Of a stretch of 35,664 bases of DNA, positions 8,082 through 16,914 are shown in pieces. The position numbers and the translations under genes were made by a program. The notes under the pieces were generated by a model. It saw only the letters and a list, made by a program, of their open reading frames with translations. It did not search any database and was not told the DNA's origin. Source of the DNA: Promethearchaeota archaeon (GTDB lineage: Archaea; Asgardarchaeota; Lokiarchaeia; Sigynarchaeales; SOKP01); NCBI GenBank assembly GCA_019057775.1, contig JAHLWT010000154.1, positions 1 to 35,664 on the forward strand. Reading direction: 5' to 3'. Every line of letters starts with the position of its first letter. The stretch's first letter is position 1.

Positions 8082-11000
8082 TTATGACCCATTTTTTACT
8101 TTTTCTAATAGATAAGAATCAATCATTGCTCCTATTTGGTTAAAATCATAGTGTTTTACCATAATCGCCCCAACTGGACAAGTAGCAGCACATGTCCCAC
8201 ATCCCTTACATAACGCTGAATTAATTCCAGACTTTTTTACGATAATGGAGACATCCTCGAATTCCATAGATATTTCTGTTAGATCAATTGCTTTGTACGG
8301 ACAAACATCCACACATTTTCCACAGCCAATACATTTATCAAAGTTGACTTCTGCGACTAATCCTGATGTTGTAATTTCTCCCGCACTTAAAAATCTACTT
8401 GCTCTTCCTGCTGCTCCACTTGCTTGAGATATTGAATCTTGTATGTTTTTAGGCCATTGAGCACATCCACATAAGAAGATCCCATCGGTAGCGAAATCTA
8501 AGGGTCGTAATTTTACATGAGCTTCTAAAAAGAATCCAGTTCTATCTAATGGTACCTTAAGCATCATTGCTAACTCCTTTAAATTATCAGCAGGGATCAT
8601 AGGAGTAGCTAATATAATTAAATCAGTATCGAAGTCAATATTATCTTGTAGATTGGTATCGAATACTTTTATTTCATAATTTTCTGGAGAACTGCTCTTT
8701 TTTATAATTTCAGGTAATTTATCTAAGTCATATCGTAAGAACATTGCATCCTTTCTTCGATTACGATAATATTCTTCAAATTCTTTTTTAGCCATTTGAA
8801 AATCTCGATAAAGAACTACTATTTCAAGTTCAGGATGTAGTTCTTTCAAAATATGAATATTTTTTATTGATGTTCCGCAGCATACGTTTGAGCAATAAGT
8901 TATTCCTTCTTTTTGTCTTGCCCCAGCACAGAGAATAAAGGTAACCCGTTTAGTTTTCTTTAGCCAAGATTTGTCTGGATCCTGTAATTTCTGTTCTAGC
9001 TCTAATTGAGTAATCACATTCTGATTTCCATCGTTATATTGAAATAAACCTTTAGGTTTTAACTCTTGTCCTCCAGTTGCTACGATAATAGTTCCGATTT
9101 TCAAATCTACCAAGGCATTCTTTGAGTCAATTAAGGAAACGTCATAATTTCCTATATATCCTTTTATATCTTTAATCTTTGATTCTAAGAAGATTTGGAT
9201 ATTGCTATTGTTTTCTACTTCTTCTTTTATTTCATTCAGAAAGATCGAAGCATCTTGTTGAATGGGATATAAAATGTTTAGGTTATTTAAATTTCCACCA
9301 AGGATTTTTTCTTTTTCAACTAAAAATGTTTTAAATCCTTGCTTAGCCAAATTGAGTGCTGCTGTCATACCTGAAATCCCGCCGCCAATTATTAATGCTG
9401 TGGGAATAACAGCTAGTTTATCTTCCGGTTGAGGTTTTAATAATCGTGCTTTTGCGACAGCCATTCTTAATAAATCCATTGATTTTTCGGTAGCAGCTTC
9501 TTTTTCGGTCATGTGAACCCAACTACACTGATCCCTGATGTTTACCATATCAAAGAGGTATTTATTCAAACCTGCTTCTTGGCAAGTTTCCTGAAATAAA
9601 GCTTCATGAGTTCGAGGAGTGCAGGAAGCAACTATAAATCTGTTTAAATCATGTTCATCGATTAATTCTTTTATTTGAGATTGAGAATCAGAACTGCAAG
9701 AGTATATATTATCTTCACAATGCACTACATTTGGAAGTGTTTTAATGTAATCCCTAACTGCAGGTACATCAACGTATTTGCCAATGTTGATGCCACACCA
9801 ACAAATGAGCACCCCGATTCGAGGTTCATCAGTAACATTAACAATTTTTTCGGGGATATCATATACTTTTTCTTTAACTTCTGTAAATTTAACATCATTC
9901 AACAAGGTTGCTACTTGCGAGGCTACTCCGCTTGCATCAGAGACAGTTTCTGGTATGTCCATTGGACCTTGACAAAAGCCACATAAGAAAACACCATCTT
10001 TAGATGATAAAGATTTGTTGAAATACGATTTCTCTTGATAAAATTCATATTTATCTAATTCCGTTCCTAAAATTTCTGCTAATTCCCGAGTTCCTCGCAC
10101 AGGAACTAAAGGACTGGCTAAGACTACTAAATTTGCTCGGAAATCATTAAATTCTCCCGTTTTCAAATCTTCATAATGAATTATTAAATCATTAGTTTCT
10201 GGATCTTCTTCAATAGTACTAATTTTTGTTTGGAAATATTTAACTCCATACTCTTCTTGAGCCCTTTCTGTGAACTCATAGAAATTTTTACCATAAGCTC
10301 TAATATCATGTCTAAATACATAACATTGTGAATTATCAGAATGTTCCCTCGTGATGATTGCTTCTTTGGCCGTGTACATGCAGCACACGCTAGAACAATA
10401 AGGTACATTTTCATGTAAGTCTCTTGAGCCTGCACATTGAACAAATGCAATAATTTCGGGTTCTTTTTCATCACTACGCCTTAATACATGGCCTCCAAAT
10501 GGACCAGAAGCACACAAAATTCGTTCATATTCGAGGGCACTTACAACATTTTCATATTGATATCCCCAACGAGAGGATAATTCTTCAGTAGGCATATCAA
10601 ACCCAGTAGCAACAACAATTGCCCCGACATTTAATTCAATTTCTTGTGGCTTTTGCTCAAAATCAATGGCTTTGGCTTCACAGACTTTCTCGCACACCCC
10701 ACAAACTCCCCTAGTTAATTTTAAACACATATTAGGGTCAATCAAATAAATAGGAGGGACCGCTTGTGGGAAAGGGATGTATATCGATCTTCTCTTCCCA
10801 AGGTTCATATCAAAAATGTTTCCAACTTCAATTTTAGGACACTTTTTAGCACAGTCTCCACAACCTTTACATTTACTCTCATCGACATAACGAGGTTTCT
10901 TTAACACGGTTACTGTAAAATTTCCTGCCTCTCCCGAAACCTTTTGAACCTCATGATATGTCATTAGTTCAATGTTAGGATTCCGGAATACCTCTACCAT

Positions 11001-11183
11001 TTTTGGGGCAAGAATACATAAACTACAATCATTTGTAGGGAAAGTCTTGTCAAGTTGAGCCATTCTTCCTCCAATTGAGGGAGTTTTCTCCACTAGGTAA
11101 ACCTTAAATCCTAATTCGGTTAAATCCAATGAAGTTTGGATTCCAGCAATTCCCCCTCCAATGACTAATACTCTTCCTTCCAT
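8082..11183 (-). CDS. hdrA: Double-length HdrA-like flavin/iron-sulfur subunit (copy 2)
   Basis: At 1033 residues it is laid out like copy 1 but without the N-terminal extension: it starts MEGRVLVIGGGIAG. In order it has an FAD-binding module with the DCSLCILAPK motif, an inserted ferredoxin (C-x2-C-x2-C-x3-C and CGVCEKVC), the CSSVCCMYTAKEA motif, an HdrA N-terminal-type domain (here CWCGINIG rather than CHCGINIG; then CSSDSQ and SCTPRTHE), a second FAD module without DCSxC or inserted ferredoxin, and a two-cluster ferredoxin at the end. The ATG overlaps the TAA of the upstream HdrBC-type gene (TAATG), so translation is coupled and a one-to-one complex is likely. It is followed by mvhD, giving an HdrBC-HdrA-MvhD set. 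Confidence 0.92.
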   Translation of the reverse strand: MEGRVLVIGGGIAGIQTSLDLTELGFKVYLVEKTPSIGGRMAQLDKTFPTNDCSLCILAPKMVEVFRNPNIELMTYHEVQKVSGEAGNFTVTVLKKPRYVDESKCKGCGDCAKKCPKIEVGNIFDMNLGKRRSIYIPFPQAVPPIYLIDPNMCLKLTRGVCGVCEKVCEAKAIDFEQKPQEIELNVGAIVVATGFDMPTEELSSRWGYQYENVVSALEYERILCASGPFGGHVLRRSDEKEPEIIAFVQCAGSRDLHENVPYCSSVCCMYTAKEAIITREHSDNSQCYVFRHDIRAYGKNFYEFTERAQEEYGVKYFQTKISTIEEDPETNDLIIHYEDLKTGEFNDFRANLVVLASPLVPVRGTRELAEILGTELDKYEFYQEKSYFNKSLSSKDGVFLCGFCQGPMDIPETVSDASGVASQVATLLNDVKFTEVKEKVYDIPEKIVNVTDEPRIGVLICWCGINIGKYVDVPAVRDYIKTLPNVVHCEDNIYSCSSDSQSQIKELIDEHDLNRFIVASCTPRTHEALFQETCQEAGLNKYLFDMVNIRDQCSWVHMTEKEAATEKSMDLLRMAVAKARLLKPQPEDKLAVIPTALIIGGGISGMTAALNLAKQGFKTFLVEKEKILGGNLNNLNILYPIQQDASIFLNEIKEEVENNSNIQIFLESKIKDIKGYIGNYDVSLIDSKNALVDLKIGTIIVATGGQELKPKGLFQYNDGNQNVITQLELEQKLQDPDKSWLKKTKRVTFILCAGARQKEGITYCSNVCCGTSIKNIHILKELHPELEIVVLYRDFQMAKKEFEEYYRNRRKDAMFLRYDLDKLPEIIKKSSSPENYEIKVFDTNLQDNIDFDTDLIILATPMIPADNLKELAMMLKVPLDRTGFFLEAHVKLRPLDFATDGIFLCGCAQWPKNIQDSISQASGAAGRASRFLSAGEITTSGLVAEVNFDKCIGCGKCVDVCPYKAIDLTEISMEFEDVSIIVKKSGINSALCKGCGTCAATCPVGAIMVKHYDFNQIGAMIDSYLLEKVKNGS

Positions 11184-12463
11184 TACTTCTCTTCCTCCTC
11201 ATTTTTTTTTACTTCTACTACATTTATTAAATCAACAAGGAATTCAGAGAAATCGAGTATTTCTATTTGGGAAATGTCTTCGTAATCATTTTGTAAGCAC
11301 TGTAGATGCATTTTGCACTTTGGACAAGAAGTAATCATCTTTTCTCCAGCTTCATTTGCTTCTAGAAGTCTCTTATATCTCAAAGCTTTGGATCTGTCAT
11401 TACAATTCATCCAATTACTCACACCACAGCACAGTGAATTTGTTTTATTATGTGTCATTTCACTAAATTTATACCCTAGTTTTCCTAGATGCGAAAAGAT
11501 TTCTCGAACATCCTCTGTAATAGTATTACTTCTGGGTAAAAATCTACTCAAACGACACGGATCATGGTATGTGATTTGAATGGGTTCGCTTATTTCGTTT
11601 GGATTTTTGAATTCGATCTTATCATTCTTCCAATTCTCATAAATATACTCAATTAAATGTTTAACATTAAACTTGCTTTCAAAATCTTCGAACAAATTAG
11701 GATAATCTATCTTGAAAGTTCTGTAACATTCAGCACAAGCAGTTACAATAGTAGAGATTCCCGTATTTTCAAATTTTTGCAGATTTTTTTTTGCTAGGTT
11801 GATGAAAGCTTTAAATTTTCCTTGACCCCAGTATAAATCGTGCCCGCAACAAATTTCTTCTTTAAGAACTACTATGGGTTCATTTTCTATTTGACACATT
11901 ATTTTTAGAGTACTCTCTGCAATGGAATCAGAATTTTGAAATTCAAAATTAAAGAACGGTAAACATCCAACGTAATACATGGTGTTTCCCGTTTCTGAAA
12001 TCTCACATTCTTTTGGGACCCACTCAAGAGATCTATTTGGTTCTATATAAGATTCACTCATTATTTCAGAAAGTGTAGTGTATACACCTTTATGAGCAAC
12101 ATAGTCTTCAGGATTCTGATTAGCTTTTGTACGCATCTTAAATTTAGCTATTCGTACAATATCTGCGAAATTAATATCTTCCGGGCAATTTTGAAGACAT
12201 GCATTACATGTTAAACAGTCCCATAAATCTCCACTATTAATTACTTTTTCTTCATGCCCTTCTAAAATAAGTTGAATAATTCTACTTGGTGTGAATTTCT
12301 GGACTTTACTAAGTTGGCATACTCCACTACAACGAGCGCATTGATAACAGCGATTTAATAAGTTACGAAGATCGGGTTCATAGATTTTTTCTAAATAATT
12401 GTTATCTTCATCAATAAGATCTTTTAATTTTTTCTTCTTATCAATTTCAGTAATAAGTTTCAA
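11183..12463 (-). CDS. hdrD: HdrC-HdrB (HdrD-like) fusion, copy 1
   Basis: The 426-residue protein fuses an HdrC-like part to an HdrB-like part, as in HdrD. Two ferredoxin motifs, C39-x2-C42-x2-C45-x3-C49 and C83-x2-C86-x2-C89-x3-C93, would bind [4Fe-4S] clusters. Two complete CCG domains follow: C167, C205-C206, C243-x2-C246 and C303, C345-C346, C380-x2-C383. CCG domains bind the non-cubane clusters that reduce the CoM-S-S-CoB disulfide in methanogens. No coenzyme M or B genes are in view, so the real disulfide or other acceptor is unknown. The likely start is TTG 12463; no transmembrane anchor is seen. It overlaps the next gene, hdrA copy 2, by one base. Confidence 0.9.
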   Translation of the reverse strand: MKLITEIDKKKKLKDLIDEDNNYLEKIYEPDLRNLLNRCYQCARCSGVCQLSKVQKFTPSRIIQLILEGHEEKVINSGDLWDCLTCNACLQNCPEDINFADIVRIAKFKMRTKANQNPEDYVAHKGVYTTLSEIMSESYIEPNRSLEWVPKECEISETGNTMYYVGCLPFFNFEFQNSDSIAESTLKIMCQIENEPIVVLKEEICCGHDLYWGQGKFKAFINLAKKNLQKFENTGISTIVTACAECYRTFKIDYPNLFEDFESKFNVKHLIEYIYENWKNDKIEFKNPNEISEPIQITYHDPCRLSRFLPRSNTITEDVREIFSHLGKLGYKFSEMTHNKTNSLCCGVSNWMNCNDRSKALRYKRLLEANEAGEKMITSCPKCKMHLQCLQNDYEDISQIEILDFSEFLVDLINVVEVKKNEEEEK

Positions 12464-12544
12464 TCTCTTTTAATTTTTGAAAGATAAATCTTGTTATATC
12501 TCATTGAATAAGAAAAAAAAGGAAGTAATTTATTTTTTCTGATT

Positions 12545-12556
12545 GAGTTTTATAAC
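12545..12556 (-). promoter_or_regulatory. Candidate TATA box upstream of hdrD copy 1
   Basis: The minus strand reads GTTATAAAACTC within the 170-base gap between mvhD copy 2 and hdrD copy 1. A transcription start about 25 bases downstream would leave a leader of some 60 bases. This would make hdrD-hdrA-mvhD (12463-7635) a separate transcript from the genes upstream. It is a pattern match only. Confidence 0.3.
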
Positions 12557-12633
12557 ACCAATGCCAAGGTGAACAGGCAGAAAATAAGAAGATATTATCA
12601 CAAATGAATATTAAAAATGGTTAAAAAAAGGTA

Positions 12634-13065
12634 TTAAATCTCTATTGGGCCCAATCCTTTTATGTTATTAGTAAATTCTGTAATAACTTCAGCAAATCGC
12701 TTTCCTTCACTTGCAGAAATCCATATGACTTTAAACCTTTTCTCCAGACCCATAATTTTCAGTATTTTTTCAAATCGCTCAAATCGATCTCTTGTAAATT
12801 CGTTTCCTTTTATATAATGGCAGTCCCCTATATGACAGCCAGTCACTATAACTCCATCAATATTATCCTTAAAAGCCTCCAAAATAAAAGCAGGATCTAC
12901 TCTACCAGAACACATTACACGAACTATTCTTATATTAGGAGGATACTGAAAACGGGATACACCTGCTAAATCAGCTCCTGCATAACTACACCAATTGCAG
13001 CAAAAGCATAAAATTTTAGGTTCAAACTCAACAATCTTTTTTTCTATTTCTAATTGATTACTCAT
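12634..13065 (-). CDS. mvhD: MvhD-type [2Fe-2S] electron-transfer subunit (copy 2)
   Basis: The 143 residues closely resemble the copy at 7635-8072: FCCNWCSYAGADLAG (21-35), VMCSGRVDPA (50-59) and TGCHIGDCHYIKGN (76-89), with the expected [2Fe-2S] cysteines at 26, 52, 77 and 82. It ends at LGPIEI without the tail seen on the Sec-containing paralog. ATG 13065 has a purine-rich ribosome site (GGAAGAGG). It follows hdrA copy 3 by about 30 bases and should be its electron-transfer partner. Confidence 0.92.
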   Translation of the reverse strand: MSNQLEIEKKIVEFEPKILCFCCNWCSYAGADLAGVSRFQYPPNIRIVRVMCSGRVDPAFILEAFKDNIDGVIVTGCHIGDCHYIKGNEFTRDRFERFEKILKIMGLEKRFKVIWISASEGKRFAEVITEFTNNIKGLGPIEI

Positions 13066-13095
13066 TCTGATCCTCTTCCTTATAATAACTATGAT

Positions 13096-16000
13096 TTAAT
13101 TTTCTGCTGATAGAGCTGCAATCATAGCATTTATCTGCTCAAATCCATAATGTTTTATTACAATAGTGGAATTGGGGCATTCTGCACCACATGTACCACA
13201 TCCTTTACAGAGAGCAGGATTAATATGAGATTTTCTTATAGGAATTGTTATACCTTCAAAATCTATTTCCTTTTCTATTAATTCAATAGCATTAAATTGG
13301 CAAACGTCAACACAGTGACCACAACCAATACAATTATCTTCTATTACTGTGGCAATTAGCCCAGAAGTTACAATCTCTTTAGAACTTAAAATTTTGACTG
13401 CCTGGGCTGCAGCTCCATTTGCTTGAGCGATTGATTCTCGAATATCCTTAGGTGAATGAGCACAACCACATAAAAAAATACCATCTGTAGCAAAATCTAT
13501 CGGTCTTAACTTAACATGGGCTTCCAAAAAGAATTTATCCTCATTAAGAGGTACTTTTAACATTTTCGCTAATTCTTCATTAGCTTCTGGGGGTGCTACA
13601 AGTCCAGTACTCAGTATTACCAAATCAGGTTTTATTGTCAATTCTCCTAAATCAGGATTATTAACTGAAATCCTTAACTGATTATTTTTTATGTGTAATT
13701 CTGGAGGCTTTGATTTATCAAATCTAATGAAGGTAACTTTTTCTTCTCTAGCCTGGTTATAATATTTTTCTTTAAACCCATATGTTCTTATATCGCGATA
13801 GAGAATCACGATTTCTATATCTGGTTTAATATTTTTTGCTTTTAAAGCATTTTTAATGGCTTCTGAACAACAGATTCTACTACAATATGGATGTTCTTTA
13901 TTTCTGGAACCAACACATTGTATCATTACAATTGAATTAAATTCTTTTATAGAATCGGTCGTGAAAAGCATTTTTTCAAATTCAGATTGAGCTATTATTC
14001 TGCTATCTTGTCCAAAATTGTATTCAGTTGGTTTATACACTTTTGCTCCCGTTGCTACAATTATTATTCCATGATCAAGATCAACACTTTTATTATTTTT
14101 TCCATGGGTAATATTTGTAGTAAAATTTCCAATATACCCTGAAATAACATTAATTTGGACATTTGTAAATACTTGAACTAATTGATTATCTTCGATATTC
14201 TTAATTAAATTTGATAGATAATCTTGAATGTCATCATTTTCAAGAGTTTGAAAAAGATTTTTTGCAAATCCCCCTAATGAAGCTTCCTTTTCAATTAAAA
14301 AAACTTCAAAACCTTGAGAAGCTAAATTTAAAGCAGCAGACATTCCAGATATACCCCCACCAATTATTAAACCTTTATTTATTACATCGATTTTTTGTTC
14401 TTGTAGAGGAATTAACTGTCTTGCTTTGGCTACTGACATTCTAAGTAAATCTTTTGATTTGACGGTCGCGTTTTCAGCATCGTGCATGTGAACCCATGAG
14501 CACTGATCTCTAATATTTGTCATCTCAAAAAGATATTTATTTAAGCCTACTTCCCTAATCGTAGATTGAAATAATGGTTCATGAGTTCTGGGAGTACAAG
14601 AAGCCACGATAACTCTATTTAATCGATTGTTTTCAATTTTTTCTTTTATGTTAGTCTGAGTATCAGCAGAACAAGTATAGAGATTATGCTCAGCATAAAC
14701 CACGTCAGGCAAGGTTTTCACATATTCTACCACTTCAGGTACATCAACAACTCCCCCAATATTTATTCCACAGTGACAGACGAACACACCTATACGAGGG
14801 GGTTCATCACCAATATCGATTTCTTCAGGAAGTTCTTTTTTTGAAATTAATTCATTTCTTGCATCCGACAAAAAGGAACTTACACGTCCTGCCGCAGCAC
14901 TGGCTTCAATTACTGTTTCAGGAATGTCTTTAGGTTCAGCAAATGCCCCACAAACATAAACTCCTGGTCTTGATGTATCTACAGGACTAAATGTATTAGT
15001 CTTGCAAAATCCGTATTCATTCAACTCGATATTTAATTTTCGTGCTAACTCTTTTGAACTTTTGTTTGGTTGTATTCCGACTGCAAGAACAACTAGATTA
15101 AAAATTTCTTCAATTATTTTTCCATTTTCAGCCTCGTAATAGATTTTTAGATCCTTGGAATCTGGATCTTCTTTAATCGAAGATATTCTCCGACGAATAT
15201 ATCGCACGCCATACTCTTCTTGCGCACGGTCAATATATTTGTCAAAATCTTTACCATATGCTCTGATATCCATTGAAAAGATCGTTGGCTCCACAATATT
15301 CATATGTTCTTTAGCAATCACTGCTTCTTTTGTAGTATACATGCAACATATGGAGGAACAGTAATCTATGCCAATTTGCTTGTCTCTCGAACCAATACAT
15401 TGTAAAAATGCTATTTTTCTTGGAATAATACCATCAGACGGTCTGAGTGTTAAACCTGCATGTGGTCCGCTTGCGCTTAATATGCGTTCAAATTCAATAC
15501 TAGTAATCACGTTTAGAAATTTCCCATAACCAAGTCCCGGTATACTGGTAGGATCAAACTCATCGAATCCTGGAGCTAATACTATGGCTCCTACATTTAG
15601 GCTCAATTTTTCACTTTGAATTTCATAATCAATTGCTTCCGCTTTACATATTCCTTGGCATACTCCACAACCTATACATAATTCTTTATTAATTGAATAT
15701 ACAAGTGGAACTGCTTGAGGAAATTTGACAAAAATAGCTGCCTTGGATGATAATCCTTCATTAAAACCGTCTATAGCTTCCACAGGACATTTTTGGGAAC
15801 ATAAGCCACATCCAGTGCATTTATTCTGATCTAAATACAGTGTATTCTGAATTAAATCGACTTTAAAATTACCTGCTTCACCCTCAATCTTTTCAACGGT
15901 TGAGTTGATTAAAATATCAATATTTTCATGACGGCCGGTAAATACTAATTTTGGAGCAAGGATACATATAGCACAATCATTGGTGGGAAAGGTTTTATCC

Positions 16001-16179
16001 AGTTGAGACATTACACCTCCAATACTAGTTGTAGATTCCGCTAAATAAACTTTATATCCTGAATCAGCTAAGTCTATTGAAGCCTGCATGCCCGCAATTC
16101 CCCCACCTACAACTAACACAGCACCAACTTTATCCAACTTGATCACTCTCAATTGATATGAATGTTGGTATCTCTTCAT
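13096..16179 (-). CDS. hdrA: Double-length HdrA-like flavin/iron-sulfur subunit (copy 3, divergent)
   Basis: This 1027-residue double HdrA is the least similar of the four. Module 1 has GGGIAG, DCAICILAPK, two textbook inserted ferredoxin motifs (CTGCGLCSQKCP and CIGCGVCQGICK) and CSSICCMYTTKEA. The HdrA N-terminal-type domain follows (CHCGINIG, TCSADTQ, SCTPRTHE), then module 2, which again lacks DCSxC and the inserted ferredoxin, and a C-terminal ferredoxin pair. The start is uncertain: ATG 16179 overlaps the upstream mvhD-HTH gene by 50 bases, while GTG 16146 or TTG 16137 lie in the same frame, and TTG would give an N-terminus like the paralogs (a few residues before VLVVGGG). The divergence suggests another partner or cofactor set than copies 1, 2 and 4. 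Confidence 0.88.
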   Translation of the reverse strand: MKRYQHSYQLRVIKLDKVGAVLVVGGGIAGMQASIDLADSGYKVYLAESTTSIGGVMSQLDKTFPTNDCAICILAPKLVFTGRHENIDILINSTVEKIEGEAGNFKVDLIQNTLYLDQNKCTGCGLCSQKCPVEAIDGFNEGLSSKAAIFVKFPQAVPLVYSINKELCIGCGVCQGICKAEAIDYEIQSEKLSLNVGAIVLAPGFDEFDPTSIPGLGYGKFLNVITSIEFERILSASGPHAGLTLRPSDGIIPRKIAFLQCIGSRDKQIGIDYCSSICCMYTTKEAVIAKEHMNIVEPTIFSMDIRAYGKDFDKYIDRAQEEYGVRYIRRRISSIKEDPDSKDLKIYYEAENGKIIEEIFNLVVLAVGIQPNKSSKELARKLNIELNEYGFCKTNTFSPVDTSRPGVYVCGAFAEPKDIPETVIEASAAAGRVSSFLSDARNELISKKELPEEIDIGDEPPRIGVFVCHCGINIGGVVDVPEVVEYVKTLPDVVYAEHNLYTCSADTQTNIKEKIENNRLNRVIVASCTPRTHEPLFQSTIREVGLNKYLFEMTNIRDQCSWVHMHDAENATVKSKDLLRMSVAKARQLIPLQEQKIDVINKGLIIGGGISGMSAALNLASQGFEVFLIEKEASLGGFAKNLFQTLENDDIQDYLSNLIKNIEDNQLVQVFTNVQINVISGYIGNFTTNITHGKNNKSVDLDHGIIIVATGAKVYKPTEYNFGQDSRIIAQSEFEKMLFTTDSIKEFNSIVMIQCVGSRNKEHPYCSRICCSEAIKNALKAKNIKPDIEIVILYRDIRTYGFKEKYYNQAREEKVTFIRFDKSKPPELHIKNNQLRISVNNPDLGELTIKPDLVILSTGLVAPPEANEELAKMLKVPLNEDKFFLEAHVKLRPIDFATDGIFLCGCAHSPKDIRESIAQANGAAAQAVKILSSKEIVTSGLIATVIEDNCIGCGHCVDVCQFNAIELIEKEIDFEGITIPIRKSHINPALCKGCGTCGAECPNSTIVIKHYGFEQINAMIAALSAEN

Positions 16180-16909
16180 GAATTGTATCTAGATCGACTA
16201 ATCCCCTTTGTCTCAAAGTAACTATATGTTTTAATACTTTAGAAGGTTCAATTTCTACTTCTTCTGATATTTCTGGCACAGATTTACCTTGAAGTTTGAT
16301 TTTTTGTAAGATTTTCCTTCGAATATACTCGTTATATAAGGCATCATCAAGTATTCTATTAAAATGTTCTTTTGGAACTAGTTCATTATACACATTACCC
16401 TTCTCAATAAGTTCTCTCTCTTTACTGACTAAGATTCTAAGTCTAGAATCAGATAATACCGATTTTATCGCAGCAAAGTCCTCAGATAATTTGAGTTCAT
16501 GTTCCTCATTCCTTATTGGAGAAGGACCTAAATTACAAATATGATCATTAAATTCATTAACAATTTGGGCAAATTTGTTTCCTTCAGAAGCTGAGACCCA
16601 ATCTAATCGTAATCGCTCAGAAAAACCAATTAACTTTAATAATTTACTTAACATGTTCATTTTCATTTCTGCTTCATAATTACCACTTATGTAATGACAG
16701 TCTCCCGGATGACATCCTAAAACAAGAATACCATCTATCTTTCTTGAGAATCCTTCAGCAATAAAAATGGGATCAACTCGACCACTACACATTACCCTAA
16801 TAATTCTAATATTGGGAGAGTATTGAATTCTGCTGACTCCAGCAAGATCAGCTCCCGCATAAGAGCACCAATTACATAGGAATCCTAGAATTTTTGGTTT
16901 AAATTCCAA
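16130..16909 (-). CDS. mvhD: MvhD fused to a C-terminal winged-helix domain
   Basis: Residues 1-140 are a complete MvhD domain: LCNWCSYAGADLAG (11-24), VMCSGRVDP (39-47) and LGCHPGDCHYISGN (65-78), with likely [2Fe-2S] ligands Cys 15, 41, 66 and 71. A charged linker follows, then about residues 185-250 (RRKILQKIKLQGKSVPEIS, then SKVLKHIVTLRQRGLVD) look like an ArsR-type winged helix-turn-helix. MvhD-family proteins with an extra C-terminal helical domain are known, but here the DNA-binding look is clear. It may tie redox state to transcription, or the wing may just serve docking. TTG 16909 is preceded by GGAGGAGAG from the end of hdrA copy 4. Its 3' end overlaps hdrA copy 3. Confidence 0.85.
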   Translation of the reverse strand: MEFKPKILGFLCNWCSYAGADLAGVSRIQYSPNIRIIRVMCSGRVDPIFIAEGFSRKIDGILVLGCHPGDCHYISGNYEAEMKMNMLSKLLKLIGFSERLRLDWVSASEGNKFAQIVNEFNDHICNLGPSPIRNEEHELKLSEDFAAIKSVLSDSRLRILVSKERELIEKGNVYNELVPKEHFNRILDDALYNEYIRRKILQKIKLQGKSVPEISEEVEIEPSKVLKHIVTLRQRGLVDLDTIHEEIPTFISIESDQVG

Positions 16910-16914
16910 TTTAT

